Assembly: GCF_007748195.1 (NCBI RefSeq)
Contig: NZ_CP037920.1
Location: 5,237,800 to 5,301,799, forward strand
Direction: 5' to 3'
Length of the DNA: 64,000 bases
Source of the DNA: Gimesia aquarii
Lineage (GTDB): Bacteria > Planctomycetota > Planctomycetia > Planctomycetales > Planctomycetaceae
A program made the position numbers and the translations under genes. Within the stretch, counting starts at the first letter, position 1. The number at the start of each line of letters is the position of its first letter. Below the pieces are notes generated by a model. The model did not search any database. It was given only the letters and a program-made list of their open reading frames with translations, and was not told the DNA's origin. Shown piece by piece: positions 19,837 to 30,769 of the stretch.

Positions 19837-21375
19837 ATGACTCATTCAATACAAGATGTCTTACAACGCATCGGCGTTCCCGGTCAGCCCTCCGCAGTTG
19901 GTATTGGAACCACCTGGCAAGCGGGCGCGGGAGAAGTCCTGACAGGAAAATCGCCCATTGATGGCGAGACGTTGGTCACGTTACAGGAAGCCACGCTCGG
20001 CGATGTCGGTCTGGTTGTCGACACCGCCAAAAATGCCTTTCTGAAATGGCGACAAGTCCCCGCCCCCCGACGCGGTGAATTCGTACGCTTAATCGGCGAA
20101 GCCCTGCGCGAACACAAAGCAGACCTGGCCGCGATCGTCAGTTGGGAAGCTGGTAAGATCACGCAGGAAGCATTAGGGGAAGTCCAAGAGATGATTGACA
20201 TCTGCGATTTTGCGGTCGGCTTGAGCCGTCAGCTTTATGGATATACCATCGCCAGCGAACGTCCGGGGCACCGCCTGATGGAACAATGGCATCCATTGGG
20301 TCCCATCGGAGTCATCAGTGCGTTTAATTTCCCGGTTGCGGTCTGGGCGTGGAACTCGATGCTCGCGTTTGTGTGCGGAGATTCGGTGATCTGGAAACCT
20401 TCAGAGAAAACGCCTCTTTGTGCGATTGCCTGTCAACAAATCGTCAACAATGTTGCACAGGATTTCCCCGAGGTCCCCGACGGCATTTCGAACCTGCTCG
20501 TCGGACGCGCGGAAATTGGCAAAGCGTTAACAGAACATCACGAAATTCCATTGATCTCGGCAACGGGATCGATCCCCATGGGCCGCGCTGTTGCCAAAAC
20601 TGTCGCCGGTCGCCTGGGACGCAGCCTGCTGGAATTAGGTGGCAACAACGCCATGATCGTCACCGAATCCGCAGACCTGGAAATGACCGTTCGTTCTGCG
20701 CTCTTCTCCGCCGTTGGCACCTGTGGTCAACGTTGCACCACACTGCGTCGTCTTATCGTCCACGAAAGTATCGCAGACCAATTACTGAACTCACTCAAGA
20801 ATGCCTACCAGCGATTGCCCATTGGAAATCCCTTGAGTACAGGCACGCTGGTTGGGCCCCTCGTTGATCAGGCTGCGCTCGATGCCATGCAACACGCGCT
20901 GCGAACTGCTGAAAGTCAGGGGGGCACAGTCCACTATGGGAACCCCATTTTGGAAGATGTTCCCGCAGGCGGCTGCTACGTGCATCCGGCGATTGTAGAG
21001 ATGCACAGCCAGACCGAAATCGTGCAACAGGAAACATTCGCCCCCATTCTGTATGTCATGCGCTATCGCACGCTGGAAGAAGCATTCGAAATGCACAACC
21101 AGGTTCCGCAGGGGCTTTCGTCAGCCATCATGACAAATGATATCCGGGAAGCAGAATTGTTCATTTCACCCGTCGGATCAGACTGTGGTATCGCCAATGT
21201 GAATGTCGGCTCCAGTGGCGCGGAAATTGGCGGCGCCTTTGGAGGTGAAAAAGAGACCGGCGGCGGGCGCGAGTCAGGCTCTGATTCCTGGAAAGCCTAC
21301 ATGCGACGCACGACAAACACGATCAATTATTCTACCGAGTTGCCGCTCGCTCAAGGCATCGAATTCAATCTGTAA
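19837..21375 (+). CDS. ALDH7-type aldehyde dehydrogenase, likely alpha-aminoadipate semialdehyde dehydrogenase
   Basis: The protein is a 512-residue aldehyde dehydrogenase. The NAD-binding region has GVISAFNFPVAVWAWN and IWKPSEKTP; the catalytic pair is Glu266 in LELGGNN and Cys300 in GTCGQRCTTLRRL. The GQRCTT context and the C-terminal GGEKETGGGRESGSDSWK are characteristic of the antiquitin/ALDH7 branch, which oxidises aminoadipate semialdehyde to aminoadipate. The gene starts 8 bp after the saccharopine-dehydrogenase-like gene, so the two enzymes plausibly perform consecutive steps. It converges with a lipoprotein gene 13 bp downstream, with no obvious terminator between them. Confidence 0.93.
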   Translation: MTHSIQDVLQRIGVPGQPSAVGIGTTWQAGAGEVLTGKSPIDGETLVTLQEATLGDVGLVVDTAKNAFLKWRQVPAPRRGEFVRLIGEALREHKADLAAIVSWEAGKITQEALGEVQEMIDICDFAVGLSRQLYGYTIASERPGHRLMEQWHPLGPIGVISAFNFPVAVWAWNSMLAFVCGDSVIWKPSEKTPLCAIACQQIVNNVAQDFPEVPDGISNLLVGRAEIGKALTEHHEIPLISATGSIPMGRAVAKTVAGRLGRSLLELGGNNAMIVTESADLEMTVRSALFSAVGTCGQRCTTLRRLIVHESIADQLLNSLKNAYQRLPIGNPLSTGTLVGPLVDQAALDAMQHALRTAESQGGTVHYGNPILEDVPAGGCYVHPAIVEMHSQTEIVQQETFAPILYVMRYRTLEEAFEMHNQVPQGLSSAIMTNDIREAELFISPVGSDCGIANVNVGSSGAEIGGAFGGEKETGGGRESGSDSWKAYMRRTTNTINYSTELPLAQGIEFNL

Positions 21376-21388
21376 GACATCAACGCAA

Positions 21389-21826
21389 TTATTCATCGCT
21401 TTGGGTTCGATTCTCGGGTACTTCGAATTTCTGGACTGAGTTCTCTTCGGGAAAGACGGCCGTGGTTTGGAAATCAGCAAAGAGAGGGGGATCTCCCCCT
21501 CCTTCGTCCTCTTCTTGTGAAGACTGTGTACTGCGTCCCTTAATGATGACGGTATACGCGCCGCCAACGACGCCCCGCCCTGCTTTTGCCGTATCAAACT
21601 TACCATCTTCAATCGCCGCTACCCCCTGAGGTCCGGTGTTTCCTTCGTCAGCGTCTGCGACGAACAACACGGAACCATAGGGAACGGGTTTGCCGGCATA
21701 AGTCACCGTTCCTGAAACATCATACAATGTTTCACTTCTCCCGTTTGATCCACAGCTTTGGCTTAACAAACAACACAGACCGCCCAATAACATCACTGTC
21801 AGCTTGGGAACATTCAAATGAAACAT
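21389..21826 (-). CDS. Small lipoprotein with carboxypeptidase-regulatory-like fold
   Basis: This 145-residue protein has a hydrophobic signal ending in the lipobox LLSQSC (lipidated Cys near residue 25). It is followed by a beta-sandwich pattern (YDVSGTVTYAGKPVPYGSVLFVADADEG ... GGAYTVIIKG) typical of carboxypeptidase-regulatory/transthyretin-like domains, and an acidic C-terminus. Planctomycetes often encode such lipoproteins immediately after a DUF1559 pseudopilin, as here (89-bp gap). It is probably the last gene of the sigma-factor operon that begins at 29786. Its partner and molecular role are unknown. Confidence 0.85.
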   Translation of the reverse strand: MFHLNVPKLTVMLLGGLCCLLSQSCGSNGRSETLYDVSGTVTYAGKPVPYGSVLFVADADEGNTGPQGVAAIEDGKFDTAKAGRGVVGGAYTVIIKGRSTQSSQEEDEGGGDPPLFADFQTTAVFPEENSVQKFEVPENRTQSDE

Positions 21827-21915
21827 GATCAGACTACCAAATCAGTTGTAGGTTACAATGAAAAAAGCATCTCCCAAGGAAGACTTCATGAGAGATGCAA
21901 GTTGAATCGATATGA

Positions 21916-22887
21916 CTAGAACTCAAGCGTATTGGTTTCGCCCCCTTCGCGGCTGGCCGTCGCCAGATACACATTCAGATCGATATTTTCGGAAGCAAAA
22001 TGTACGCTACCATCGGACATTAAAATGTGAGCGCCCCCTTCGTGTGTGCTACCGAAGCTCATATTATTGAATTCACCAGAAACGAATCCGTGCACGTTAA
22101 TTCCAAACTTCACGTTCTTGCTACTCCCACACGAATCATTGTGGCAGCCACGATTCCAGGATCGGGGGGCAATTGCTTCGGCCAGATATTTATGAGCAGA
22201 CATTTCTCCCACCATAATGGTATTGGAAGATCCATCCAGAATATCCCGCAGCCGCACCTGGGAACGAGGACCACCTAAGACTCCCAGATTGGAAACGTCA
22301 TTTCCACTTCGACAATTGGGAATCGAAGTACCCGATGAAGGGTTTTCGCACTCCAGTTGATAAGGCGCCGAAGAAGTTGCATTGGTTCCCACCGGCCCCA
22401 TGTTGCCCACATAGTGTGAGGCGAATGTCGGTGTGGAATTAAAGACTTCACTTGTATGCGTGGATTTCGTTTTATTAGAACTCGGGCAATGGTAAACCTG
22501 TGGCACGTTCAGACAGGCTTGCCGATTATCGGAAAAGGCATAGCCTCGATTGAGATTAAACGTTTGATACAAAGGCGCCTGATCCACAAACGGAAGAATC
22601 ATCACAAGAAAGCTCATACTCACGTTATTGGCCGTCGAACTACCGGTTCCCGAACCAATCGATTGCCCATAGCCCCCTTGGGGAAAGATCCGATGAGTCT
22701 CATGATAATTATGTAACGCCAGACCAATTTGCTTTAATTGATTCTTGCAGGTACTGCGACGCGCGGCTTCGCGCGCCTGTTGGACTGCCGGTAATAATAA
22801 CGCGATTAAAATGGCAATAATGGCAATCACCACCAGCAATTCAATCAGAGTAAAGCCACGCCGCTCTCTTCTGCCTGATGAACTCAT
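21916..22887 (-). CDS. DUF1559 pseudopilin-like protein (type II secretion prepilin N-terminus)
   Basis: The 323-residue protein opens with the prepilin cleavage/methylation signal [19 protein letters not shown], giving one membrane helix after cleavage by a prepilin peptidase, then the family block [21 protein letters not shown]. The C-terminus carries the H-x9-DG signature ([18 protein letters not shown]). DUF1559 proteins occur in many copies per planctomycete genome and are inferred to assemble as pseudopilins or envelope fibres. This copy lies 46 bp downstream of the DUF1501 gene and upstream of a lipoprotein gene, so it probably belongs to the sigma/FecR operon. Confidence 0.95.
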   Translation of the reverse strand: MSSSGRRERRGFTLIELLVVIAIIAILIALLLPAVQQAREAARRSTCKNQLKQIGLALHNYHETHRIFPQGGYGQSIGSGTGSSTANNVSMSFLVMILPFVDQAPLYQTFNLNRGYAFSDNRQACLNVPQVYHCPSSNKTKSTHTSEVFNSTPTFASHYVGNMGPVGTNATSSAPYQLECENPSSGTSIPNCRSGNDVSNLGVLGGPRSQVRLRDILDGSSNTIMVGEMSAHKYLAEAIAPRSWNRGCHNDSCGSSKNVKFGINVHGFVSGEFNNMSFGSTHEGGAHILMSDGSVHFASENIDLNVYLATASREGGETNTLEF

Positions 22888-22933
22888 GATTTCTTCCTTC
22901 GGTAAGATTTAAAAACGATTAAGAAAATCCGAA

Positions 22934-24394
22934 CTAAAACACCTCATTGATGACTTCACCCCCTAATACGGTGGCGATTTCTTTTCGATTATTATGCATA
23001 TAAAACAGTTTGTGCTGATCGATACCCAATGCGTGAAGCAGTGTGGCGTGTAGATCGGCGGGAGAGACGGGACGTTCGACGGGCGTGTATCCCAGGTCGT
23101 CCGTTCTGCCAATGATCTGCCCCCCCTTCACGCCTCCTCCGGCCATCCACATACAATAGGTCGTTGGTAAATGATCGCGGCCGCGCCGGTCCCCTTTTGC
23201 AGAGCCTTCCGTGGTCGGCGTTCGTCCGAATTCGCCTCCCCAGATCACCAGCGTCTCCTCCAGTAAACCTCGCTGTTTCAAATCTTTGAGCAAACCCGCT
23301 ATTGGTCGATCCGTCGCACGGGATCGTTTCAGATGATTGGCCTTGAGCGAACCATGAGCGTCCCAACCTCCGTTTCGTAATTGCACCACCCGCACGCCGC
23401 GCTCCACGAGCCGTCGCGCAATCAGACAATGCCTGCCAAATTCCGCAGTCGGCTTATCATCCAGACCATAGAGTTTGGCAGTCTCAGCCGTTTCGCTCTC
23501 CAGATCAAAGACTTCCGGTGCGGAGGTTTGCAAGCGGAACCCGAGTTCGTAAGAGGCAATTCGCGCCTCCAGTTCGGAATCCTGACCGAGCTGCCCCAGA
23601 TGCTCCTGATTCATCCATTTGATGAAATCGAGTTGCTGACGGCGATTCTGATTCGAATAACCGGACGGCATCTGGGTGTAGGGAATCCCCCGCTTTCCAT
23701 CCACCAGTGTTCCCTGGAATCGCGATGGTAAAAACCCGGCCCCCCAGCCCGGTGTCTGCGGGGCGGGACCGGTACTGTTGGAAAGCATCGAAATAAACCC
23801 GGGTAGATCGCGGCTTTCACTTCCCAATCCATACGTCATCCAGGCGCCCAGACTGGGTCGATCACCAATGGCTGAACCGGTCAATGCAATACACTCTCCC
23901 GGTCCATGTACGGGCACCCGATGATTCACCGACCGCAAGACACAAATTTCATCAATCAACTGTGCGGTCTCGGGAAACAGATTCGAAACGGGAATGCCAC
24001 TCTCACCATATCGTTTGAATAAAAACGGTGATGCCATCAGCTTGGAACCCAGGCCCGCACGCGGAATGTTCGGCACACGGGCCGCTATGCTCGCAGGGAC
24101 CGCCTGCCCTTCCAGTTCGGTGAGCAATGGTTTCGGATCAAACGTATCAACCTGACTCGGTGCTCCCGACATAAACAGAAAAATCACGCTTTTGGCCGTC
24201 GCGGGAAAATGACGTTCGCCGCTACTGATGTGAGTTCCCTCTTCTGCACACAACAGCCCTTCATCGGCCAGCAAAGACAATAATCCCACAGCGCCAAAGC
24301 CGAGCACACTCTGCCCCAGCATTTCACGCCGACTCACAAACCGTCGATCGATGCCGGGAGAAAACCAAGTTTGATTCATTTCATCAGATAACAT
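22934..24394 (-). CDS. DUF1501 family exported protein
   Basis: This is a complete 486-residue family member. Near the N-terminus, [21 protein letters not shown] gives a twin-arginine and hydrophobic Tat signal. Motifs in order are [83 protein letters not shown] and [15 protein letters not shown]. It starts 14 bp after the PSD1 gene, suggesting translational coupling and joint function. MHGGPS of other family copies here reads MSGAPS in this one, a mild deviation at a conserved loop. Biochemical activity is unknown. Confidence 0.94.
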   Translation of the reverse strand: MLSDEMNQTWFSPGIDRRFVSRREMLGQSVLGFGAVGLLSLLADEGLLCAEEGTHISSGERHFPATAKSVIFLFMSGAPSQVDTFDPKPLLTELEGQAVPASIAARVPNIPRAGLGSKLMASPFLFKRYGESGIPVSNLFPETAQLIDEICVLRSVNHRVPVHGPGECIALTGSAIGDRPSLGAWMTYGLGSESRDLPGFISMLSNSTGPAPQTPGWGAGFLPSRFQGTLVDGKRGIPYTQMPSGYSNQNRRQQLDFIKWMNQEHLGQLGQDSELEARIASYELGFRLQTSAPEVFDLESETAETAKLYGLDDKPTAEFGRHCLIARRLVERGVRVVQLRNGGWDAHGSLKANHLKRSRATDRPIAGLLKDLKQRGLLEETLVIWGGEFGRTPTTEGSAKGDRRGRDHLPTTYCMWMAGGGVKGGQIIGRTDDLGYTPVERPVSPADLHATLLHALGIDQHKLFYMHNNRKEIATVLGGEVINEVF

Positions 24395-24408
24395 TAAAAA
24401 TCTCTGAA

Positions 24409-27400
24409 TTAAGGGATGTACATAAACTCGTTCAAATTCAGTAACGCATGACAGAGCATCGACAGCGGACGTTTCTGCTCCACTACAGGTTTCTCCATTT
24501 CATAAAAGAGCATCGCACGCTTCTGTTCCTGTGCAGTCGGCATGCGACCTAACACTCGTAAAAACGCACGCTCGACCTGTTGACCGTGATGATCGCCGGC
24601 TTCCTCAACAATCGTTTTCGCCAGGACCTGCGCCCGTCGATCCATGAACTGACTGTTCAACATAAAGAGAGGTTGCAGTGCGACGGTCGAAACCTGCCGA
24701 CGGGAACAACTGGCGATACTGTCCGGCGCGTCAAACATCGCCATCACGGATGGCTTCTCGCTCCGCCGCTGAAACAGATAAATTGTGCGTCGCAAATTTT
24801 CCTCTTCGCGTTCCTGAGGCACACTCGGTCCTCCAAGTTCGCGTTTGAGTTCACCCGTCGCACATAAAATTGAATCGCGAATCGCTTCCGCTTCCAACCG
24901 ACGACGAGGCCAGCTCCAGAGCAGTCGATTCTCGGGATCCTGTTTCAAATTGGTTTCGTTAAATGAACGTGCCTGCCGATAGGTTGACGAAAGCACAATC
25001 AGCCGATGAATGTGCTTCGTGCTCCAGCCCTGATCCATCAACTCAGCCGCCAGCCAGTCCAGCAACTCGGGATGTGTCGGTTTCTCGCCCTGCACACCAA
25101 AATCACTGGGGGTTGCCACCAGACCCCGTCCGAAATGATACTGCCAGAGCCGATTGACCCACACGCGGGATACCAGCGGATTCTTCCGATCCGTCAGCCA
25201 GTCCGCCAGCGCGGTCCGCGACATCGTTTCTGACGATTCCGAAGTGGCCCCCAATACTGCTGGCCAGCCTTTTCCTACTTCCGGTCCCCGCTTGTGCACA
25301 TCGCCGCGAAGCAGGATTTGCGATTTGGTCAGTTTCAAGCGTTCTTTGGAATACGGGATCGGATCACGGTTCACTACCGGCAGCCGTTCGATGTTTCCAT
25401 GCCCTGTTAACGGAGAATAATACCCCCAGGTATGCGGTTTCGTCGTGTGCTGAAATCGCTTCTGTTTGATTAATTTCTTCGCCTCGCGTTGATAAAAATC
25501 AAACGTCCCTTTCGGCATCCACGCTTTCATGTCTGTGGGGTTGGAAAGCGACTGACTCTGGAGTGACAGATTCCCCAATTGGCCATTCACAAAAAAGCCC
25601 TGCAGCCGATAATAGTCCCGCTGTGTCAACGGATCGAATTTATGGTTGTGGCATTGAGCACATTCCAGAGTCAGACCAAGCAGCGCACTACTGGTGACAT
25701 TCACAATATCCACCAGCACATCATTTCGCTGTGCCGCCTTATCCATCTGATTACCGCTGATTCGAGCCGATGCTAAAAAACCGGTCGCGATCACATGCTC
25801 GTCTGCATACGGCTTCAGCTCATCTCCCGCTAACTGTTCCCTGATGAACTGATCAAAGGGTTTATCCTCATTAAAACTCTCGATGACATAATCACGATAC
25901 CGCCAGGCATAAGGCCGCGGCAGATCATGCTGGTAACCGTGGCTCTCCGCCCAGCGCGTGAGATCGAGCCAATACCGCGCCCAACGTTCGCCATAATGTT
26001 TCGATGCTAATAAGTGGTCGACCAGTTTTTCGTAAGCACGCGGATCCGTATCGTTCACAAAGGTCTCGATTTGCTCTGCCGTTGGCGGTAAACCGATCAG
26101 ATCCAAATAGAGGCGCCGAATCAATGTTCCCTTGTCGGCTTCCGGTGCAGGTTGAATGCCCTGTTTCTGATACGCGCGCTTGATAAACGCATCCACGGGC
26201 GTACGCACACGTTTGGAGTTTTGCATCACGGGCACTTCGGGGCGTTTAATGATTTGAAAGGCCCAATGATCGGACTCGGCTTTGGGCGTCGGTAATAACT
26301 GATGATCCCATTTTGCCCCTTGATCGATCCAGGCACTTAACAAAGCAACTTCCCGTTCAGACAACGGCTGTGTTGAATCTACAGGCGGCATCCGTTCCTC
26401 GGCGACTTTTGAGGAAACTAGCTGAATCAGCTTACTTTGTGCGCTTTCCCCCGGCACAATCAACTCTTCGCCGGTACTGAACCCAAGTAATTCGTCATAC
26501 ACATCCAGTCGATAGCCGGAATCGGGATTCGTGCCCGCATGACAGGAAAAACAACGTTGTTTAAGCAACGGATAAATTTCTTTGCGAAAATCAACCTGCG
26601 ACTGCCAGGCTTGCTGTTTTTTCTGATTCATTGAGGGAATCTGTGACGGTGATAAATCGAGCATATCACTCCAGGTGCGACTCAATACCAGATCACTCAC
26701 ATAAATCCGGTCATCCACTTCCGTTTTATACCCGGTCGCAAAACCGACCCAACGCACCGCATTGACACTCTGCGGATTTACCGCGGTGGCCACGGGTTGG
26801 TCGAATTCGTCCGGTTTCGGATCGACCCATAAATCGAATCGCGTAAACCCCGCACGCAGGGATTTTTCCGGCTTCGATAATCTGCCGACAATCTGGTAAT
26901 CCCGATCGCGTTCCAGCTCAACAGAACTCCAGGCGGTTTTATGGCTCCCAATCCGAACCATAAACACGACTTTTCCTTTTTGTGGACCGCTGGCAGCCAC
27001 ATGCACACCGATATTCGGAATGTGTGAAGCATGGACCGCCTCATCAGTGCCTTCATAACGATCCAGCCAGAAGACAAAAAACTCGCCCTGATCACGCAAT
27101 CTTTCATCGACCGCATAACGGAATCGAAACCGCAGAAACAATTCCTGTCCCTGATAGGTTTCCTGCAACTCTCTGCGCAACGGATTATTGCGTTTGTTGG
27201 AACCTTGAATCAGCGCTTCATGTTGAATGGCCTGTTGCTGTTCGTTTTGTGATTTCTTTTGCTTCACATCGACAAACAGAGCCGGTTGCTGTTTCGAAAG
27301 TACCCAGCCTCCGTTCCAGCCAAATCCCGGTTGTTCTTTTTTGTGTGAATCAAACGTCTGATTGACTAAGCCCTGTGCCAGTCGTGATTCTTGTCCCGGT

Positions 27401-27489
27401 ATCTGCTGAATGTGAGAGAGCAGCATCCCACAAACCAGTATGGAAAGTAGTCTTGTATTAAAAAGAAAAGCCCGCACAGCGCAAAACAT
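24409..27489 (-). CDS. PSD1-type planctomycete cytochrome c protein with N-terminal LamG-like domain
   Basis: The protein has about 1026 residues from ATG 27489 (a GTG directly precedes it). A signal segment ([15 protein letters not shown]) is followed by a concanavalin/LamG-like domain of roughly 240 residues ([17 protein letters not shown] to [15 protein letters not shown]). Then come PSCyt1 with the haem motif [20 protein letters not shown]1549 with [13 protein letters not shown], and DUF1553 ([18 protein letters not shown]). The LamG-like part resembles the C-terminal part of the FecR protein encoded 30 bp upstream, so the two may recognise the same glycan. It sits in the sigma-FecR-PSD1-DUF1501 gene string and is probably an exported haem protein; the substrate is unknown. 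Confidence 0.92.
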   Translation of the reverse strand: MFCAVRAFLFNTRLLSILVCGMLLSHIQQIPGQESRLAQGLVNQTFDSHKKEQPGFGWNGGWVLSKQQPALFVDVKQKKSQNEQQQAIQHEALIQGSNKRNNPLRRELQETYQGQELFLRFRFRYAVDERLRDQGEFFVFWLDRYEGTDEAVHASHIPNIGVHVAASGPQKGKVVFMVRIGSHKTAWSSVELERDRDYQIVGRLSKPEKSLRAGFTRFDLWVDPKPDEFDQPVATAVNPQSVNAVRWVGFATGYKTEVDDRIYVSDLVLSRTWSDMLDLSPSQIPSMNQKKQQAWQSQVDFRKEIYPLLKQRCFSCHAGTNPDSGYRLDVYDELLGFSTGEELIVPGESAQSKLIQLVSSKVAEERMPPVDSTQPLSEREVALLSAWIDQGAKWDHQLLPTPKAESDHWAFQIIKRPEVPVMQNSKRVRTPVDAFIKRAYQKQGIQPAPEADKGTLIRRLYLDLIGLPPTAEQIETFVNDTDPRAYEKLVDHLLASKHYGERWARYWLDLTRWAESHGYQHDLPRPYAWRYRDYVIESFNEDKPFDQFIREQLAGDELKPYADEHVIATGFLASARISGNQMDKAAQRNDVLVDIVNVTSSALLGLTLECAQCHNHKFDPLTQRDYYRLQGFFVNGQLGNLSLQSQSLSNPTDMKAWMPKGTFDFYQREAKKLIKQKRFQHTTKPHTWGYYSPLTGHGNIERLPVVNRDPIPYSKERLKLTKSQILLRGDVHKRGPEVGKGWPAVLGATSESSETMSRTALADWLTDRKNPLVSRVWVNRLWQYHFGRGLVATPSDFGVQGEKPTHPELLDWLAAELMDQGWSTKHIHRLIVLSSTYRQARSFNETNLKQDPENRLLWSWPRRRLEAEAIRDSILCATGELKRELGGPSVPQEREEENLRRTIYLFQRRSEKPSVMAMFDAPDSIASCSRRQVSTVALQPLFMLNSQFMDRRAQVLAKTIVEEAGDHHGQQVERAFLRVLGRMPTAQEQKRAMLFYEMEKPVVEQKRPLSMLCHALLNLNEFMYIP

Positions 27490-27519
27490 CACAAAACTTT
27501 CAGTACAAACATTGATAAA

Positions 27520-29259
27520 CTATTTCTGAACGGCAGCAGGTTGTGTGACTGCTTCATACGAATCACCAATGACGAGCCGATCCAGAAAAAGCGAATCGGT
27601 CACTTCAGTATATTGCCCGATCCGCATGCCTAGAGCGTTAATCGATTTCAGGAGCTTCCCCTCTTTCGGTAGGTTCACAACAACATCCGGAGTTTCTACC
27701 CGATCACCAACCGGGTTCACCCAGACCTCCAGATGATTAAAATGAGGGGCATTTTTCCTGGCAAGATGGCCTACCAGCAAAAACGTTTCATGATCGATGG
27801 GCTCCTGAAATAAGACTTCATCTTTCACAGTAAAACGAGCAAAGAACTGCCCCTCTTTAAACCCGACACTCGGCACCAGGGAATGGCTGTTTCCCAGACG
27901 GCCCTTTGAATCATCAAACCAGAGGCCAAAAAAGTCATCTCCATCCAAACCATGATATTGGACCAGGACGCTGAAATAGAAATCATCCTTAAGTGGTGTT
28001 TCCAGTTTGCGGGCCATCCGATGTGCGAGTGAAGGATAGGCATGATGACGACCGCGGGCCTCTAAGATCATCGGCCCCCCATCCAGTCCTCCCCATTGCA
28101 TTCTTTTCTCAGGAACCATCAAGCGGGTAAAATTTTGATCGACCCACCAGCCTTCATGATCGAATCCGATACCACCGTTTTGTTGAAATAGCGAAGTCGA
28201 CGGATATTCAAAATCCTCACCCACCAGAATCCCCGCAGGCAATGCGGAATTCTCTTTGATGAGCGAAATTTGATTCAATGGCTGGTGATTCTCAAAATGA
28301 ATTGTCTCTTGCGGCGGATAGTTACCGGACTTCGCCGCGACGAGTTGTTCGAGCGTCGGCACATCTGCAAACTTCGCTGGCGTCACACTGATTTCTGCCC
28401 CCTGAACTGTTCCGTTCGAAAACCGTAGTGCCTGGCTGGCCTTGAGGTTGGCAAGCTTCTTGTTCGCGGACATCACCGGTTTCACATCAACTTCGCCTTC
28501 AAACACATGCACTTCCGCTTCGCCTGACCGATCCACAACGGTACCAAACCGTGTTCCCAAATCAACAATTCGTATTTTGGAAGTATCCACAGAAAACCCC
28601 TGCGCCTCATCAGGCACATACGCAGCCAGTTTTCCATGATGCAGCAGTGCATTCAAAGGAGAACGGAATTCGATCTTCGCCGGACCTTCTAAGACAACTC
28701 CTGCCCCACTCTGAAAATGGATGCGGGCAATTCCCGATTTCAACCACAGAGATTGCCCTGTTTTAAACTGAGTGCCATAGGGAATGTCTTCTTCGAGATC
28801 GTCATGTCCCCAAACCGCATCTTCCGTATCGAGTAGCATACCGACGTAGTCGGGGCGAGAGGCGATTTGGTTCTCTTGTCGGGGCGGCACTTTCTGGTTC
28901 AACCAAACAACAGCACCGACCAACAGAACCACCATGACTAACGCGATCCCTCGCAAGCGAAAAGAAAATCGACGGGAAGCTGGGAGCTCCGCGGAAGGGA
29001 TTCCCAAATGAGTTGTCTGACTTTCGTGAGACAAATTTTCCTGATCTACAACATTGATTCCTTCCGGAACTGATTCATACAAGCTGGCAGACAAGAGTGA
29101 ATCGAGATGAATTTGATTCGTATAATCTTTAATGAGATCAGGATACGCATTGAGAATCTCGGTCAGCCGCGCGTCTTGATCTGTCGTCAACTGTTTTTCC
29201 AGGAGACGGCAGGTCAGAGCTTCCAGTTCTTTGCGAATGGCATCATTGGGTTGATTCAT
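27520..29259 (-). CDS. FecR-domain anti-sigma/sensor protein with C-terminal LamG-like domain
   Basis: The ATG at 29259 overlaps the sigma-factor stop codon (ATGA), so translation is coupled; this gives 579 residues. A cytoplasmic N-terminus of about 100 residues ([22 protein letters not shown]), one membrane helix (about 103-120, [17 protein letters not shown]), a FecR domain (about 145-290; [27 protein letters not shown]) and a LamG-like domain (about 340-575) follow. By analogy with FecI/FecR it would hold or activate the adjacent ECF sigma factor in response to an envelope signal. The LamG-like ectodomain suggests the signal is a carbohydrate. No zinc-binding anti-sigma motif is visible. 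Confidence 0.9.
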   Translation of the reverse strand: MNQPNDAIRKELEALTCRLLEKQLTTDQDARLTEILNAYPDLIKDYTNQIHLDSLLSASLYESVPEGINVVDQENLSHESQTTHLGIPSAELPASRRFSFRLRGIALVMVVLLVGAVVWLNQKVPPRQENQIASRPDYVGMLLDTEDAVWGHDDLEEDIPYGTQFKTGQSLWLKSGIARIHFQSGAGVVLEGPAKIEFRSPLNALLHHGKLAAYVPDEAQGFSVDTSKIRIVDLGTRFGTVVDRSGEAEVHVFEGEVDVKPVMSANKKLANLKASQALRFSNGTVQGAEISVTPAKFADVPTLEQLVAAKSGNYPPQETIHFENHQPLNQISLIKENSALPAGILVGEDFEYPSTSLFQQNGGIGFDHEGWWVDQNFTRLMVPEKRMQWGGLDGGPMILEARGRHHAYPSLAHRMARKLETPLKDDFYFSVLVQYHGLDGDDFFGLWFDDSKGRLGNSHSLVPSVGFKEGQFFARFTVKDEVLFQEPIDHETFLLVGHLARKNAPHFNHLEVWVNPVGDRVETPDVVVNLPKEGKLLKSINALGMRIGQYTEVTDSLFLDRLVIGDSYEAVTQPAAVQK

Positions 29260-29786
29260 AAATGCGCCTCCTGGGCAACCGTCTTTTGAATACACTCCAT
29301 GAGTGTCTTACGAATCCGATACAAGGTCATCGAAACCGCATCCGCCGAGCGCCCTGCTTGCGAAGCGATCTGATTCACGGGTATCGACTCACAATATCGG
29401 TTTTCTACCAACTGACGATGTTCCGGCGAGAGCTTTTCCATACAATATGTGAGCGCCTCAGCGTGTGTTTTTGTATTGACCGCCTGTTGTGTGGCGATGA
29501 CAGCGATCTGCTCCAGCGTCCGATCATCGAGGGCCGCCTGTCCGTGATTCCGTACCCGCTTAAAAAACGCCATCGCCTGCAGTTGAGCAATCCGACACGC
29601 CCAAGGCGTGAAATCTAATCGCCAGTTATACTCGGCCCGTTTCCGCCACAAAACGGTATTCGTTTCCTGCAACACATCATCCACATCCGCGGCCCGACGA
29701 ATCAACGCCATTAACAAACCACGCAATACAGGTTGGCTGGCTGCAATTAAAGCGACGTATTCTTCATCAAGTTCCTGATTCTGCAA
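29256..29786 (-). CDS. ECF-type sigma-70 family RNA polymerase sigma factor
   Basis: The protein has 176 residues from a TTG start, with AGAAGG about 9 nt upstream. Region 2 is visible as LIRRAADVDDVLQETNTVLWRK and LDFTPWACRIAQLQAMAFFKR. Region 4 is an HTH (LSPEHRQLVENRYCESIPVNQIASQAGRS in part), with SADAVSMTLYRIRKTLMECI recognising the -35 element. It belongs to the planctomycete ECF type found with FecR-like partners. It is the first gene of a tight minus-strand run ending near 21389, and probably directs transcription of that operon and others. No sigma-autoregulated promoter could be recognised upstream. Confidence 0.93.
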   Translation of the reverse strand: MQNQELDEEYVALIAASQPVLRGLLMALIRRAADVDDVLQETNTVLWRKRAEYNWRLDFTPWACRIAQLQAMAFFKRVRNHGQAALDDRTLEQIAVIATQQAVNTKTHAEALTYCMEKLSPEHRQLVENRYCESIPVNQIASQAGRSADAVSMTLYRIRKTLMECIQKTVAQEAHL

Positions 29787-30149
29787 AACGAAAAACCTTC
29801 TCTGGCCTCAAGCCGATGAATCTACGTCAAAACAAAACACCGTGTAAGTTCATTAGATCAAACCCCACCAATCTAACGCACATTTTTTAAAAAAGATCTT
29901 TTTAATGCTCTCTGACAGTGCTTTGGAATAGCTTTAGTTTCATGAACTATTGCAAAAACAAAGATAGTATGGTTGTCAGAATAAGTCGTTAAAAGTTCTA
30001 AGCAATAATGGGCTAATAGATCAGCGATATTTAATCATGGATAAAATGGAAAAACTTTAACGATTAGTTGACATATTGACATAACCAACACATAATAGCA
30101 AAAATCCAGTATACAAAATTTATATTTATACTAGATTTAGGAACTCAAA
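29787..30149. other. Divergent intergenic region
   Basis: This 363-bp AT-rich region lies between the minus-strand sigma-factor operon and the plus-strand island starting at 30150. Apart from a good sigma-70-like promoter for the island at 30068-30096, I see nothing recognisable in it. Confidence 0.5.
30068..30096 (+). promoter_or_regulatory. Sigma-70-like promoter for the 30150-32767 genes
   Basis: A perfect -35 hexamer TTGACA (30068-30073) is followed after exactly 17 bp by CATAAT (30091-30096), one mismatch from the consensus -10. A second TTGACA overlaps at 30076-30081 but has no well-spaced -10. Transcription would begin about 45 nt before the ATG of the first island gene. This is predicted from sequence only. 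Confidence 0.55.
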
Positions 30150-30755
30150 ATGCCCAGGTATGAAGAAATTCGGGATCAATTCAAAACTGGTGATATCATC
30201 TTATTCTCTGGAAAAGGTGCTTTTTCAAGTATGATTAAATTGTTTTCCGGAGGAAAATGGTCACATATAGGAATGGTTATTCGTCTTCCAGATTTTGACG
30301 ATGCAGTACTACTTTGGGAATCTACTACACTAACAAATACATCTGATGTAGAGTTCAATAGCAGCATCAAAGGTGTACAGTTAGTTGCACTAAGTGAAAG
30401 AATTTCACGATATGCTGGAGAAATTTCCCTAAGACCGCTGAACAAACCAATTAATGAATCTATGTATTCAGACCTTTCTCAACTACGTCACAAGCTGTCT
30501 AGGCGCCCCTATGAAAGAGATGAATTAGAGCTATTGCGATCTGCTTGGGACGGAATTGCAGGGGCTAACAGTGAAGATCTCTCAAGTGTGTTTTGTTCGG
30601 AGCTAGTGGCAGAAGCTTATCAGTCAATGGGCTTGTTACCAGAGCCTCCAGTTGGGTTACCTTCAAACGAATATACGCCTCTTGATTTTTCTGAAGCAAG
30701 AGAATTGAAGCTTCAGGGCGACTATCGTTTGAAAAGAGAAATTTCTATTACCTAG
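30150..30755 (+). CDS. YiiX-like permuted NlpC/P60 papain-like hydrolase
   Basis: The 201-residue protein has AGGA 8 nt before the ATG. FKTGDIILFSG at the N-terminus, WSHIGMVI with catalytic His39, and VFCSELVAEAY with catalytic Cys149 show the permuted papain-like order (His before Cys) of the YiiX/YebB and LRAT-like branch of NlpC/P60. Such enzymes act on amide or ester bonds in peptidoglycan, lipids or proteins. There is no signal peptide or membrane segment, so it appears cytoplasmic unless exported in an unusual way. It is the first gene of an AT-rich three-gene island; the next gene begins 14 bp downstream. Confidence 0.8.
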   Translation: MPRYEEIRDQFKTGDIILFSGKGAFSSMIKLFSGGKWSHIGMVIRLPDFDDAVLLWESTTLTNTSDVEFNSSIKGVQLVALSERISRYAGEISLRPLNKPINESMYSDLSQLRHKLSRRPYERDELELLRSAWDGIAGANSEDLSSVFCSELVAEAYQSMGLLPEPPVGLPSNEYTPLDFSEARELKLQGDYRLKREISIT

Positions 30756-30769
30756 CTGGATAAGGTCTT

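Noticed and set aside
21400-21420. GGGTTCGATTCTCGG resembling a tRNA T-arm
   Set aside because: It lies at the 3' end of the lipoprotein gene, and no cloverleaf can be built around it.
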